Positions 1-5,243 of a stretch of 6,234 bases of DNA are shown in pieces. Source of the stretch: Alphaproteobacteria bacterium (lineage in GTDB: Bacteria > Pseudomonadota > Alphaproteobacteria > Micropepsales > Micropepsaceae). Under the pieces are notes generated by a model that was not told the origin of the DNA, searched no databases, and saw only the letters and a program-made list of their open reading frames with translations. How positions within the stretch are numbered: position 1 is the stretch's first letter; every line of letters starts with the position of its first letter. The stretch is taken from contig JAFKFF010000344.1 in the NCBI GenBank assembly GCA_017307315.1, forward strand, positions 1 to 6,234, in the 5' to 3' direction. The translations under genes and the position numbers were made by a program.

Positions 1-33
1 ATTCGCGCTCTCACAAAATGAAACAGGGAGGGA

Positions 34-930
34 TCATATATCCCACAACCAGGCCGCGCCGCGCACGCCGCTGGAATCCCCATATTTGTTGCGGAGGATG
101 CGGGGCGGGGATTCCGGCATGAACGCATGGTGTTCCACCAGTGCGGGCAGCTCGCGGTAAAGCCTGTCGATATTGGACAGGCCGCCGCCCAGAACGATGA
201 CGTCCGGGTCCAGGACATTCACCACCGACGCCAGCGCCCGCCCCAACCGGTCCATCCAGGCGGACACAGCCGCCTGCGCTTCGGGGAGGCTGGACGCTGC
301 GATTTCCATCGCGTCTCCATAGGCTCGCGTGCCGGTTTGCTTGCGGTGGCAATGTTCGGCCAGTGCCGGGCCACTCAACCATTGCTCGATGCAGCCGCGC
401 TTGCCGCAATAGCAGGTGGAAACTTCAGACCACTCCTCAGCCGTCATGCCGGGCAGGGGATTGTGGCCCCATTCGCCGGCGATGCCATGGGCTCCTTCCA
501 GGACTTTTCCGTCCACCACGACGCCTCCACCCACGCCCGTGCCCAGAATGACGCCGAACACCAGCCGGGCGCCCGCCGCCGCTCCGTCGGTGGCTTCCGA
601 CAGCGCGAAACAATTGGCGTCGTTGGCCAGGCGCACCGGCCGTCCCAGCGCCGCCTCCAGGTCGCGGGGAAAGGGCTTGCCGTTCAGCCATAGCGAATTG
701 GCATTCTTGATCAGCCCGGTGTGGCGGCTGACGGTGCCGGGGATGGCCACGCCCAGGCTGCCGCGCCGGCCGGTCTCGGCCTCCGCTTCGGCCACCAGGG
801 CCGCGATGGCATCGATGGTCCCCGCATAATCGCGGACGGTGGGAATGCGACGGCGAAAGATTTCCGTTCCGGTCTCGTCCAGGCCGGCGATCTCCGTCTT
901 GGTACCGCCCAGGTCGACGCCAAGCCGCAT
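34..930 (-). CDS. mak: ROK-family fructokinase (Mak-type sugar kinase)
   Basis: Predicted cytoplasmic ATP-dependent sugar kinase that phosphorylates fructose, possibly also mannose or other hexoses, to feed glycolysis. The 298-residue protein is full length for the ROK family. The N-terminal phosphate-binding motif DLGGTK lies at residues 6-11, the catalytic Asp is D104 in LANDANC, a second glycine-rich ATP loop GTGVGGG is at 130-136, and EWGHNPLP at 153-160 is followed by the ROK zinc site (H156, C173, C175, C180 in CYCGKRGC). The segments DPDVIVLGGG and GDSSGVRGAAWLW near the C terminus match E. coli Mak (YajF) closely as I remember it, which is why I prefer fructokinase over N-acetylglucosamine kinase or glucokinase. 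The ATG lies 6 nt after the upstream DUF3572 stop, with a GAGG about 11 nt before it inside that gene's end, so the two are probably co-transcribed. Substrate is inferred from similarity only. Confidence 0.88.
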   Translation of the reverse strand: MRLGVDLGGTKTEIAGLDETGTEIFRRRIPTVRDYAGTIDAIAALVAEAEAETGRRGSLGVAIPGTVSRHTGLIKNANSLWLNGKPFPRDLEAALGRPVRLANDANCFALSEATDGAAAGARLVFGVILGTGVGGGVVVDGKVLEGAHGIAGEWGHNPLPGMTAEEWSEVSTCYCGKRGCIEQWLSGPALAEHCHRKQTGTRAYGDAMEIAASSLPEAQAAVSAWMDRLGRALASVVNVLDPDVIVLGGGLSNIDRLYRELPALVEHHAFMPESPPRILRNKYGDSSGVRGAAWLWDI

Positions 931-936
931 GACGCT

Positions 937-1206
937 TCAGGCCTCCAGCCGGCGACGCGCCGCATGGACCGTCTGAAAAGAGATTGAAGCGCTTTCGCAG
1001 AATTCCAGAAGAAGCGGCTCATTGGTCAGAAGAAAATCGAACACCGAGGCCAAAAGTTCGGGCTCGCCGGCCGCGCGGCGCAAATCGGCGGCCGTGAGGC
1101 CCGAGACGGCCAGAAAGCGGTCGATATCGTCGGGCCGTCCCGCCAGCCAGGCGAGCGCCTCCAAAGCCAGGATTTCCGCCCTTTCGGAGCTGATACGGTC
1201 GTTCAT
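937..1206 (-). CDS. DUF3572 family protein
   Basis: Small helical, acidic protein of unknown function, 89 residues from the ATG. The pattern ALEALAWLAGRPDDIDRFL, then SGLTAADLRRAA, then FDFLLTNEPLLLEFCES is what I recognise as DUF3572, a family found in alphaproteobacteria and often encoded next to divK-pleD, as here. No signal peptide, membrane segment or catalytic motif is visible. A TTG two codons upstream (first base at 1212) is an alternative start: the purine-rich stretch GGGGAAGG around 1226-1233 is about 13 nt from the TTG and 19 nt from the ATG, so spacing slightly favours the TTG; I chose the ATG for codon preference. It is the first gene of a minus-strand unit with the sugar kinase and is divergent from divK, sharing the upstream region with it. 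A role in the DivK/PleD pathway is suggested by neighbourhood only. Confidence 0.8.
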   Translation of the reverse strand: MNDRISSERAEILALEALAWLAGRPDDIDRFLAVSGLTAADLRRAAGEPELLASVFDFLLTNEPLLLEFCESASISFQTVHAARRRLEA

Positions 1207-1219
1207 CGTCAAGACAGCG

Positions 1220-1237
1220 TTAAGACCTTCCCCTTAA
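1220..1237 (-). promoter_or_regulatory. CtrA-like TTAA pair with non-canonical 10-nt spacer
   Basis: Read on the minus strand the sequence is TTAA, 10 nt, TTAAC (the last C is the complement of base 1219). The CtrA full site known from Caulobacter is TTAA-N7-TTAAC, so the two half-sites are right but the spacer is three bases too long. The location, in the divK promoter region, is where CtrA control would make sense because divK expression is tied to CtrA in Caulobacter. The spacing makes this a weak candidate; it could be two independent half-sites or chance. Confidence 0.25.
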
Positions 1238-1285
1238 TACTGCGCAAGCACCGAATTCTGTCACCCCCGCCTTGCTGCGCGGGCC

Positions 1286-1293
1286 GGGAGAGA
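1286..1293 (+). promoter_or_regulatory. divK ribosome binding site
   Basis: The purine run GGGAGAGA ends 4 nt before the ATG at 1298 and matches a Shine-Dalgarno sequence at reasonable spacing. It fixes the divK start. By contrast pleD, 13 nt after the divK stop, has no recognisable ribosome binding site. Confidence 0.6.
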
Positions 1294-1297
1294 CGCG

Positions 1298-1672
1298 ATG
1301 GACGCCAAGACAAAAACCGTTCTGATCGTGGAGGATAACGAGCTCAACATGAAGCTCTTCCACGACCTTCTGGACGCCCATGGCTACAATATTCTGCAGA
1401 CCAAGGACGGCATGGAAGCGCTGGATATCGCCCGCGAGCACCATCCCGACCTGATTCTGATGGACATCCAGCTGCCGGAGGTGTCCGGCCTGGAGGTCAC
1501 CAAATGGCTCAAAGAAGACGATTCCCTCAAATCCATCCCGGTGGTCGCGGTCACCGCCTTCGCCATGAAGGGCGATGAAGAGGTGATCCGCCAGGGCGGT
1601 TGCGAGGCCTACATCTCCAAGCCCATCTCGGTGACGAGCTTCCTGGAAACCGTCCGCCGCTTCATCGGCTAA
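1298..1672 (+). CDS. divK: Single-domain response regulator DivK
   Basis: Cell-cycle and polarity regulator made of one receiver domain with no output domain. In Caulobacter it is phosphorylated by DivJ, dephosphorylated by PleC, and acts through DivL and CckA to lower CtrA activity. The 124 residues show the acidic pocket E12-D13, phosphoacceptor D56 in [10 protein letters not shown], switch T86 in [14 protein letters not shown], and K108 in AYISKPI. The stretches [15 protein letters not shown] and [13 protein letters not shown] are nearly identical to Caulobacter DivK as I remember it, so this is DivK rather than a generic CheY-like protein. The start is supported by the Shine-Dalgarno sequence just upstream and gives a normal length with a three-residue longer N terminus than Caulobacter. 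It is first in a two-gene unit with pleD. Confidence 0.96.
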   Translation: MDAKTKTVLIVEDNELNMKLFHDLLDAHGYNILQTKDGMEALDIAREHHPDLILMDIQLPEVSGLEVTKWLKEDDSLKSIPVVAVTAFAMKGDEEVIRQGGCEAYISKPISVTSFLETVRRFIG

Positions 1673-1685
1673 CCGCCCCAGTTTC

Positions 1686-3056
1686 ATGACCGCACGCGTT
1701 CTCGTCGTCGACGACATCATGTCCAACGTCAAGCTTCTGGAAGCGAAGCTGACGGCGGAATATTTCGATGTCGTCACCGCCTTCAACGGCCAGGAATGCC
1801 TGGCCCGGATGGCCGAGAATGTGCCCGACATCGTGCTGTTGGACGTGATGATGCCGGGCATGGACGGTTTCGAAGTCTGCCGGCGCATCAAATCCGATCC
1901 CAGGATCGCGCATGTTCCCGTGGTAATGGTCACCGCGCTCGACCAGTCTTCGGACCGGGTGGCGGGGCTGGATGCGGGCGCCGACGACTTCCTCACCAAG
2001 CCGGTGGATGACGCCGCCTTGTTCGCGCGGGTGCGTTCGCTGGTGCGGCTCAAGCTGATGACCGACGAACTCAGGATGCGCGAATCCACCGGCCAGAGCA
2101 TGGGGCTGCTGGACCCCGCCGACAATCTGCTCGACGCCAGCCCGCAAGGGCGCATCCTGGTGATCGAGGACCGGCTGGAGACCGTCGCCTGGTTCGTCTC
2201 GGCGCTGACGCCCCAGCACGAAGTCACCTCGGTCGATACGTTCGAGGAAGCCTTGGTGCGGGTGCGGGGCGGGGACCCCGATCTGGTGGTGGTCAGCCTG
2301 GGCATGCGCGGTTTCGACGGCCTGCGCCTGTGCTCGCAGTTGCGCTCTCTGCCCGAAGGCCGCAATGTGCCGATCCTGGTGGTGGTGTCGGACGGCGACC
2401 GCCGCAAGCTCACCCAGGCCCTGGAAATGGGAGTGAACGACTATCTCACCCGCCCGGTGGACAAGAACGAACTGGTAGCGCGGGTGCGCACCCAGTTGCG
2501 CAAGAAGCGTTACGCCGACCGGTTGCGCCACAATGTGCAGCTCAGCCTGGAAATGGCGATCACCGATCAACTCACCGGCCTGCACAATCGTCGCTATATG
2601 AGCCGGCATCTCGACAATCTGGTGGCCGGCGCTCAGAAGAACGGCAAGCCGATCGCTTTCGTGATCATGGATATCGATTATTTCAAGGCGGTCAACGATA
2701 CCTACGGCCATGACATCGGCGACGAGGTCCTGAAGGAGTTCGCGTCGCGCATCGCCGCCAATGTCCGCGGCATCGATCTGGCCTGCCGCTATGGCGGCGA
2801 GGAATTCGTGGTGGTGATGCCGGATACCGATGTGGACTTCGCTTACTCGGTGTCCGAAAGGCTTCGCCACTCCATCGAGACGACGCCGTTCCGCATCAGC
2901 CGCGCGCCCAATGCGCTCAATCTCACCATCTCCATCGGGATCGCCGGACTGGAAGGCGCCCATGACAGCGCCGACGCGCTTTTGCACCGCGCCGACCAGG
3001 CGCTCTACAGCGCGAAAAAGACTGGCCGCAACAAGGTCGTCGCCGACGCGGCTTGA
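1686..3056 (+). CDS. pleD: Response regulator diguanylate cyclase PleD
   Basis: Makes cyclic-di-GMP from two GTP when its first receiver is phosphorylated; in Caulobacter it drives flagellum loss and stalk formation at the differentiating pole. The 456-residue protein has the PleD layout REC-REC-GGDEF. REC1 (about 1-120) is complete, with D9-D10, phosphoacceptor D53, T83 and K105, and keeps Y26, linked to dimerisation in Caulobacter. REC2 (about 155-275) is degenerate: the position of the phosphoacceptor is S204, as expected for the adaptor receiver. The GGDEF domain (about 290-456) has metal-binding D329, N337 and D346, the active-site GGEEF at 370-374, and the primary inhibition site R361-x-x-D364 five residues before it. 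Arginines matching the secondary inhibition contacts of Caulobacter PleD appear to be absent. The ATG follows the divK stop by 13 nt without a clear ribosome binding site, so translation may depend on reading through from divK. Confidence 0.96.
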   Translation: MTARVLVVDDIMSNVKLLEAKLTAEYFDVVTAFNGQECLARMAENVPDIVLLDVMMPGMDGFEVCRRIKSDPRIAHVPVVMVTALDQSSDRVAGLDAGADDFLTKPVDDAALFARVRSLVRLKLMTDELRMRESTGQSMGLLDPADNLLDASPQGRILVIEDRLETVAWFVSALTPQHEVTSVDTFEEALVRVRGGDPDLVVVSLGMRGFDGLRLCSQLRSLPEGRNVPILVVVSDGDRRKLTQALEMGVNDYLTRPVDKNELVARVRTQLRKKRYADRLRHNVQLSLEMAITDQLTGLHNRRYMSRHLDNLVAGAQKNGKPIAFVIMDIDYFKAVNDTYGHDIGDEVLKEFASRIAANVRGIDLACRYGGEEFVVVMPDTDVDFAYSVSERLRHSIETTPFRISRAPNALNLTISIGIAGLEGAHDSADALLHRADQALYSAKKTGRNKVVADAA

Positions 3057-3073
3057 TGTTTTTTGCCCCCATC

Positions 3074-3104
3074 TGTCTTCCTCGGGATGAACCCTCGGAA
3101 GACA
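3074..3104. terminator. Imperfect hairpin downstream of pleD, possible terminator
   Basis: Arms TGTCTTCC (3074-3081) and GGAAGACA (3097-3104) pair perfectly over 8 bp, followed by a 2x2 internal mismatch, three more pairs (GGG 3084-3086 with CCC 3092-3094) and a five-base loop. Read as minus-strand RNA the mismatch is GA opposite GA, a stable tandem G-A pair, so the hairpin should be firmer in a transcript arriving from the FrnE-like gene. A T-run is missing on both strands, so termination function is inferred from position alone. Confidence 0.35.
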
Positions 3105-3107
3105 TCT

Positions 3108-3140
3108 TCCCCCACCAGCGGCTTTGCCGCGCGGGGGGGA
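3108..3140. repeat. GC-rich hairpin repeat after pleD
   Basis: An inner stem GCGGC (3118-3122) and GCCGC (3126-3130) encloses a TTT loop. An outer stem pairs TCCCCC (3108-3113) with GGGGGA (3135-3140) across a small internal loop. It lies only three bases after the preceding hairpin, so the two could form back to back in either transcript. It may be a terminator part or one unit of a dispersed palindromic repeat. Confidence 0.45.
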
Positions 3141-3186
3141 GCCGGGACCAAGACGCTCTAATGCTTGTTGACGCATGCCGCGCCCA

Positions 3187-3228
3187 GCCACCTTGCGCGC
3201 GCGCCAGCGCGCTGGCGGGGGAGGTGGC
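3187..3228. repeat. Long inverted repeat with perfect 16-bp palindromic core
   Basis: The core at 3202-3217 (CGCCAGCGCGCTGGCG) is a perfect 16-bp palindrome centred between 3209 and 3210. Flanking arms GCCACCT (3187-3193) and AGGTGGC (3222-3228) also pair, with an asymmetric internal loop between arms and core. The whole forms a strong 42-nt hairpin or cruciform on either strand. The flanking CCTCCCCC-type sequence on the minus strand is typical of dispersed intergenic repeats in alphaproteobacteria; copy number in this genome cannot be judged from one window. Confidence 0.55.
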
Positions 3229-3298
3229 CGTAGCAGCGCTTGCAGCGCGTAGGCGTGAGACGGAGCGCAAAAGCAAAGCTGCGAAGGCCGGAGGGGGA

Positions 3299-3943
3299 TC
3301 AAGAGTCCGGCTGGGCGGCCATCTCACGCGCCTTGTCGATCACCATGGTGAGGACTTCGGGCTCGCGGGCGCCAGACACCGCGACCTTGTTGGCGAAGAT
3401 CATGGCCGGCACGCCGGTGACGCCCATCTCGCGGGCGAGCTGGTCTTCGCGTTCCACCAACGCCAGGTCCTGGTCGCCTTCCAGCATGTCGGCGATCTGG
3501 GCGCCGTCCATGCCGCTGACATCGGCGATGTCGGCCAGAATGCGGATGTCGCCGATGTCCTCGCCATTTTCGAAATAGGCCGCGAACAGCCGTTCCACCA
3601 CTTCGTCCTGTACGCCCGTCATCGCTGCCCAGCGGATCAGGCGATGAGAATCCAGCGTGTTCGGCGCCCGCTCGATCGCGGCGAAATCGAATTCGATGCC
3701 TTCCTTGGCGCCTTCGGCGGCGATGACGCGCTGGGCTTCCTCGATCCCGCCTTTTTCGCCGAATTTCGCCGTTAGATAGGCTCGCCGTTCCAGGCCGCCT
3801 TTGGGAATGGTGGGGTCGAGCCGGAACGGCCGGAAGCGGACGTCGAAATTGATATCCGGCCGCTGCGCCATGGCACGGGCGAGCCGGCGCTTGCCGATGA
3901 AGCACCAGGGACAGACCGTGTCGGAAATGAAATCGATTTGCAT
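3299..3943 (-). CDS. DsbA family oxidoreductase, FrnE-like
   Basis: Predicted cytoplasmic thioredoxin-fold oxidoreductase of the DsbA/FrnE (DSBA-like, PF01323) group, which handles disulfide exchange or isomerisation and is linked in some species to oxidative stress resistance. The 214-residue protein begins directly with the first beta strand IDFISDTVCPWC, carrying the redox motif C11-P-W-C14 followed by FIGKRRL, typical of FrnE relatives. A helical insertion occupies about 55-165, and the fold closes with GVTGVPAMIF, giving the cis-proline loop V178-P179 opposite the active site. There is no signal peptide, unlike periplasmic DsbA. The related 2-hydroxychromene-2-carboxylate isomerases generally lack the CxxC pair, so that function is less likely. 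AGAGAGG four bases before the ATG supports the start. It follows the small exported-protein gene by 25 nt and is probably last in the minus-strand unit. Confidence 0.88.
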   Translation of the reverse strand: MQIDFISDTVCPWCFIGKRRLARAMAQRPDINFDVRFRPFRLDPTIPKGGLERRAYLTAKFGEKGGIEEAQRVIAAEGAKEGIEFDFAAIERAPNTLDSHRLIRWAAMTGVQDEVVERLFAAYFENGEDIGDIRILADIADVSGMDGAQIADMLEGDQDLALVEREDQLAREMGVTGVPAMIFANKVAVSGAREPEVLTMVIDKAREMAAQPDS

Positions 3944-3947
3944 GCGG

Positions 3948-3954
3948 CCTCTCT
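3948..3954 (-). promoter_or_regulatory. Ribosome binding site of the FrnE-like gene
   Basis: On the minus strand AGAGAGG stands four bases before the ATG (first base 3943). It confirms that the coding region starts just before the thioredoxin fold and that no N-terminal signal peptide is missed. Confidence 0.5.
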
Positions 3955-3968
3955 GCTGCGGCGGAACG

Positions 3969-4361
3969 CTATTTCAGGATCTGGGTGGTGATCTCGTTGA
4001 CCGCCGATACCACGCGCACCGAGACCATGCCTTTGCGGGCCCTCAGCGTGACGGATGCGCTCACCGGCAGGAGCCCAGGTATCACCGCCTGATCCGGCGG
4101 CGGCGGCTGCGCCACCAGTTCCAGCACGATGGTATGGGCGTCGGCGGGCTGCGTGGATTTGAGAGGCCTCAGGCTGGCGCGTTTCCAGCCGCCGGTGGCG
4201 ACCGCCCCGCGCGCCTGGATCACCACACGATTGCCTTTCGCGGTCGCCACCAGGCTGTCGATCCGCGCCACCGGTTTTTCCGGCGGCGAAGGCGGTGGAG
4301 CAGGGGCGGCATACGCTGGCAGGCTCAGCAGCGCTGCCGCAAGAACAAGAACCCAACGCAT
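3969..4361 (-). CDS. Small predicted exported protein, function unknown
   Basis: I do not recognise this 130-residue protein. Starting at the ATG at 4361 it has a textbook Sec signal peptide: MRW, a hydrophobic core of about 14 residues (VLVLAAALLSLPAY), and an AYA-A cleavage site near residue 18. The mature part begins with a proline-rich stretch (APAPPPSPPEKP, 19-30) and continues as about 100 residues of alternating hydrophobic and polar positions (RIDSLVATAKGNRVVIQARGAV; HTIVLELVA; SASVTLRARKGMVSVRVVSAV) that suggest a small beta-sandwich. There are no cysteines and no lipobox, so it should be periplasmic or secreted rather than a lipoprotein. The frame is open 32 codons upstream to 4457, but that extension would bury the signal peptide and is rejected. 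Only a weak GAGA precedes the ATG. It lies between xth (99-nt gap) and the FrnE-like gene (25-nt gap), and may be co-transcribed with the latter. Confidence 0.72.
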   Translation of the reverse strand: MRWVLVLAAALLSLPAYAAPAPPPSPPEKPVARIDSLVATAKGNRVVIQARGAVATGGWKRASLRPLKSTQPADAHTIVLELVAQPPPPDQAVIPGLLPVSASVTLRARKGMVSVRVVSAVNEITTQILK

Positions 4362-4395
4362 CGCGGATCTCGGTTTGCGGCGGCCAGTATGGCGG

Positions 4396-4439
4396 CAAAT
4401 GCGGCCATTTGAGGATGCGGCAGTCTTCGCTGCCAAATG
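4396..4439. repeat. Alternating hexamer inverted repeats between xth and the exported-protein gene
   Basis: CAAATG (4396-4401), CATTTG (4406-4411) and CAAATG (4434-4439) alternate in orientation. The middle copy can pair with the first as a 6-bp stem with a CGGC loop, or with the third together with an inner stem GGCAG/CTGCC (4419-4423 with 4430-4434, which shares one base with the third copy). The two pairings exclude each other. The stretch lies after the xth stop and before the next start on the minus strand, so it may be a terminator for erpA-xth, a leader structure, or chance. Confidence 0.35.
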
Positions 4440-4460
4440 ACTGGCCGGTCCCGACATCCC

Positions 4461-5243
4461 CTAAATATCCAGTTCCGCCCACACCGGCACGTGATCGGAC
4501 GGCTTGTCGCCTTCGCGGACATGCTTGTCGATGCCGCAGTCCCTTAGCCGGTCCAGCCCTTGCGGCGACAACAGGATATGGTCGATGCGGATGCCCTGGT
4601 TTTTGCGCCAGGCGCCGGCCTGATAGTCCCAGAAGGTATATTGCCCCACAGCCTGGTTGCGGGCGCGGAAGCCATCGCTGTAGCCCAGATTCTCGATCAC
4701 GCGCAGCGCCGCCTTGGATTGCGGCTGGAACAATGCGTCGTTGATCCAGGCCTTGGGATCGTAACAGTCCCGGTCCTCCGGAATGATGTTGTAATCGCCG
4801 ATCAGCGCCACCGGCTCTTCGTTCGCCAAAAGGCCCTTGGCATGGGCTCCGAGCCGCTCCAGCCAGGAAAGCTTGTAGGCGAATTTCTCCGTGCCCACGG
4901 GATTGCCGTTGGGGGCATAGATCGAGGCCACCCGCAAGGTTCCCTTCTCGCCGGTGACCACCGCTTCCAGGTAGCGGGAATGGTCGTCGCCATCTCCCCC
5001 GGGCAGGCGGGGGGTGACGTCTTCCAGGGGGCGCTTGGATAGCAGCGCGACGCCGTTATAGGCCTTCTGTCCGTGTACGGCGCAATTATAGCCCAGCGCC
5101 TCGAACGGCTCGGCCGGGAAATTCTCATCCTGGCATTTGATTTCCTGCAGCGCTACCACGTCGGGCTTGGCTTCCTTCAGCCAAGCGAGAGCTGCATCCA
5201 GGCGCACTTTGATGGAGTTGACGTTCCAGCTGGCGATCTTCAT
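4461..5243 (-). CDS. xthA: Exodeoxyribonuclease III (AP endonuclease)
   Basis: DNA repair enzyme of the endonuclease/exonuclease/phosphatase fold that cuts 5' to abasic sites and removes blocked 3' ends during base excision repair. At 260 residues it is the normal size for the bacterial ExoIII family. All active-site elements are visible: N7 in [10 protein letters not shown], metal-binding E34 in [11 protein letters not shown]109 in SIYAPNG, D150 and N152 in GDYNI, D221 in RIDHILLS, and the D250-H251 catalytic pair in [12 protein letters not shown]. Substrate-contacting aromatic residues in TFWDYQ (203-208) are also present. The ATG overlaps the erpA stop as TGATG, so its translation is probably coupled to erpA, pairing Fe-S assembly with repair of oxidative DNA damage in one transcript. 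I see no irregularity in the protein. Confidence 0.94.
   Translation of the reverse strand: MKIASWNVNSIKVRLDAALAWLKEAKPDVVALQEIKCQDENFPAEPFEALGYNCAVHGQKAYNGVALLSKRPLEDVTPRLPGGDGDDHSRYLEAVVTGEKGTLRVASIYAPNGNPVGTEKFAYKLSWLERLGAHAKGLLANEEPVALIGDYNIIPEDRDCYDPKAWINDALFQPQSKAALRVIENLGYSDGFRARNQAVGQYTFWDYQAGAWRKNQGIRIDHILLSPQGLDRLRDCGIDKHVREGDKPSDHVPVWAELDI

Larger units (their letters stand above)
1213..1297. promoter_or_regulatory. Divergent promoter region between DUF3572 gene and divK
   Basis: This 85-nt gap must hold the promoters for both the minus-strand DUF3572-mak unit and the plus-strand divK-pleD unit, unless they start further away. It contains two TTAA tetrads (1220-1223 and 1234-1237), a short GC hairpin CCCGC/GCGGG (1266-1270 with 1279-1283), and the divK ribosome binding site. 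I could not place a convincing -35/-10 pair on either strand; TAATAC at 1235-1240 is a possible -10 toward divK, but no TTGACA-like element sits at the right distance. The regulatory role is inferred from the gene layout. Confidence 0.5.
3057..3298. other. Gene-free convergent intergenic region rich in inverted repeats
   Basis: Between the stop codons of convergent pleD and the FrnE-like gene I see no plausible coding sequence. The open frames through here continue as shadows of the neighbouring genes. The region holds at least three inverted repeats (3074-3104, 3108-3140, 3187-3228), a heptamer GCAGCGC repeated directly (3233-3239 and 3242-3248), and C-rich blocks of the form CCTCC or CCCCC. 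The C-rich block on the minus strand begins right after the TGA of the FrnE-like gene. The texture resembles the GC-rich palindromic intergenic repeats common in alphaproteobacterial genomes and would also serve as a bidirectional transcription barrier. No canonical hairpin followed by a T-run is present on either strand. Confidence 0.6.

Noticed and set aside
1..33. Possible gene or terminator at the left edge
   Set aside because: The 33 bases after the kinase stop show no hairpin with a T-run and no credible coding start on either strand; too short to judge.
127..693. Plus-strand open frame opposite the sugar kinase gene
   Set aside because: The minus-strand ROK kinase has all family motifs; the opposite frame has no recognisable domain and is an antisense shadow.
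1235..1240. TAATAC as a sigma-70 -10 element for divK
   Set aside because: No -35-like hexamer lies 16-18 nt upstream, and alphaproteobacterial promoters are poorly predicted by this consensus; kept only as a possibility in the region note.
1684..3056. Serine in place of the phosphoacceptor aspartate in the second PleD receiver
   Set aside because: Not an anomaly: the second receiver of PleD is a known degenerate adaptor domain that does not need phosphorylation.
3233..3248. Tandem GCAGCGC as a CRISPR-like or VNTR array
   Set aside because: Only two copies with a 2-nt gap, no regular spacers and no cas genes nearby.
1220..3302. Two long minus-strand open frames (1220-2413 and 1662-3302) opposite divK and pleD
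   Set aside because: They lie entirely or almost entirely antisense to divK and pleD, whose products match known families end to end. Their translations are low-complexity and rich in Arg, His or Ser, as expected when GC-rich codons are read on the wrong strand.
3053..3775. Plus-strand open frame spanning the intergenic repeats and most of the FrnE-like gene
   Set aside because: Antisense to a clear DsbA-family protein and running through hairpin repeats; composition is not protein-like.
4362..4457. Extended N terminus for the small exported protein (start at 4457)
   Set aside because: It would place 32 polar residues before a well-formed signal peptide and cover the repeat-rich gap after xthA. 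The ATG at 4361 is the sensible start.
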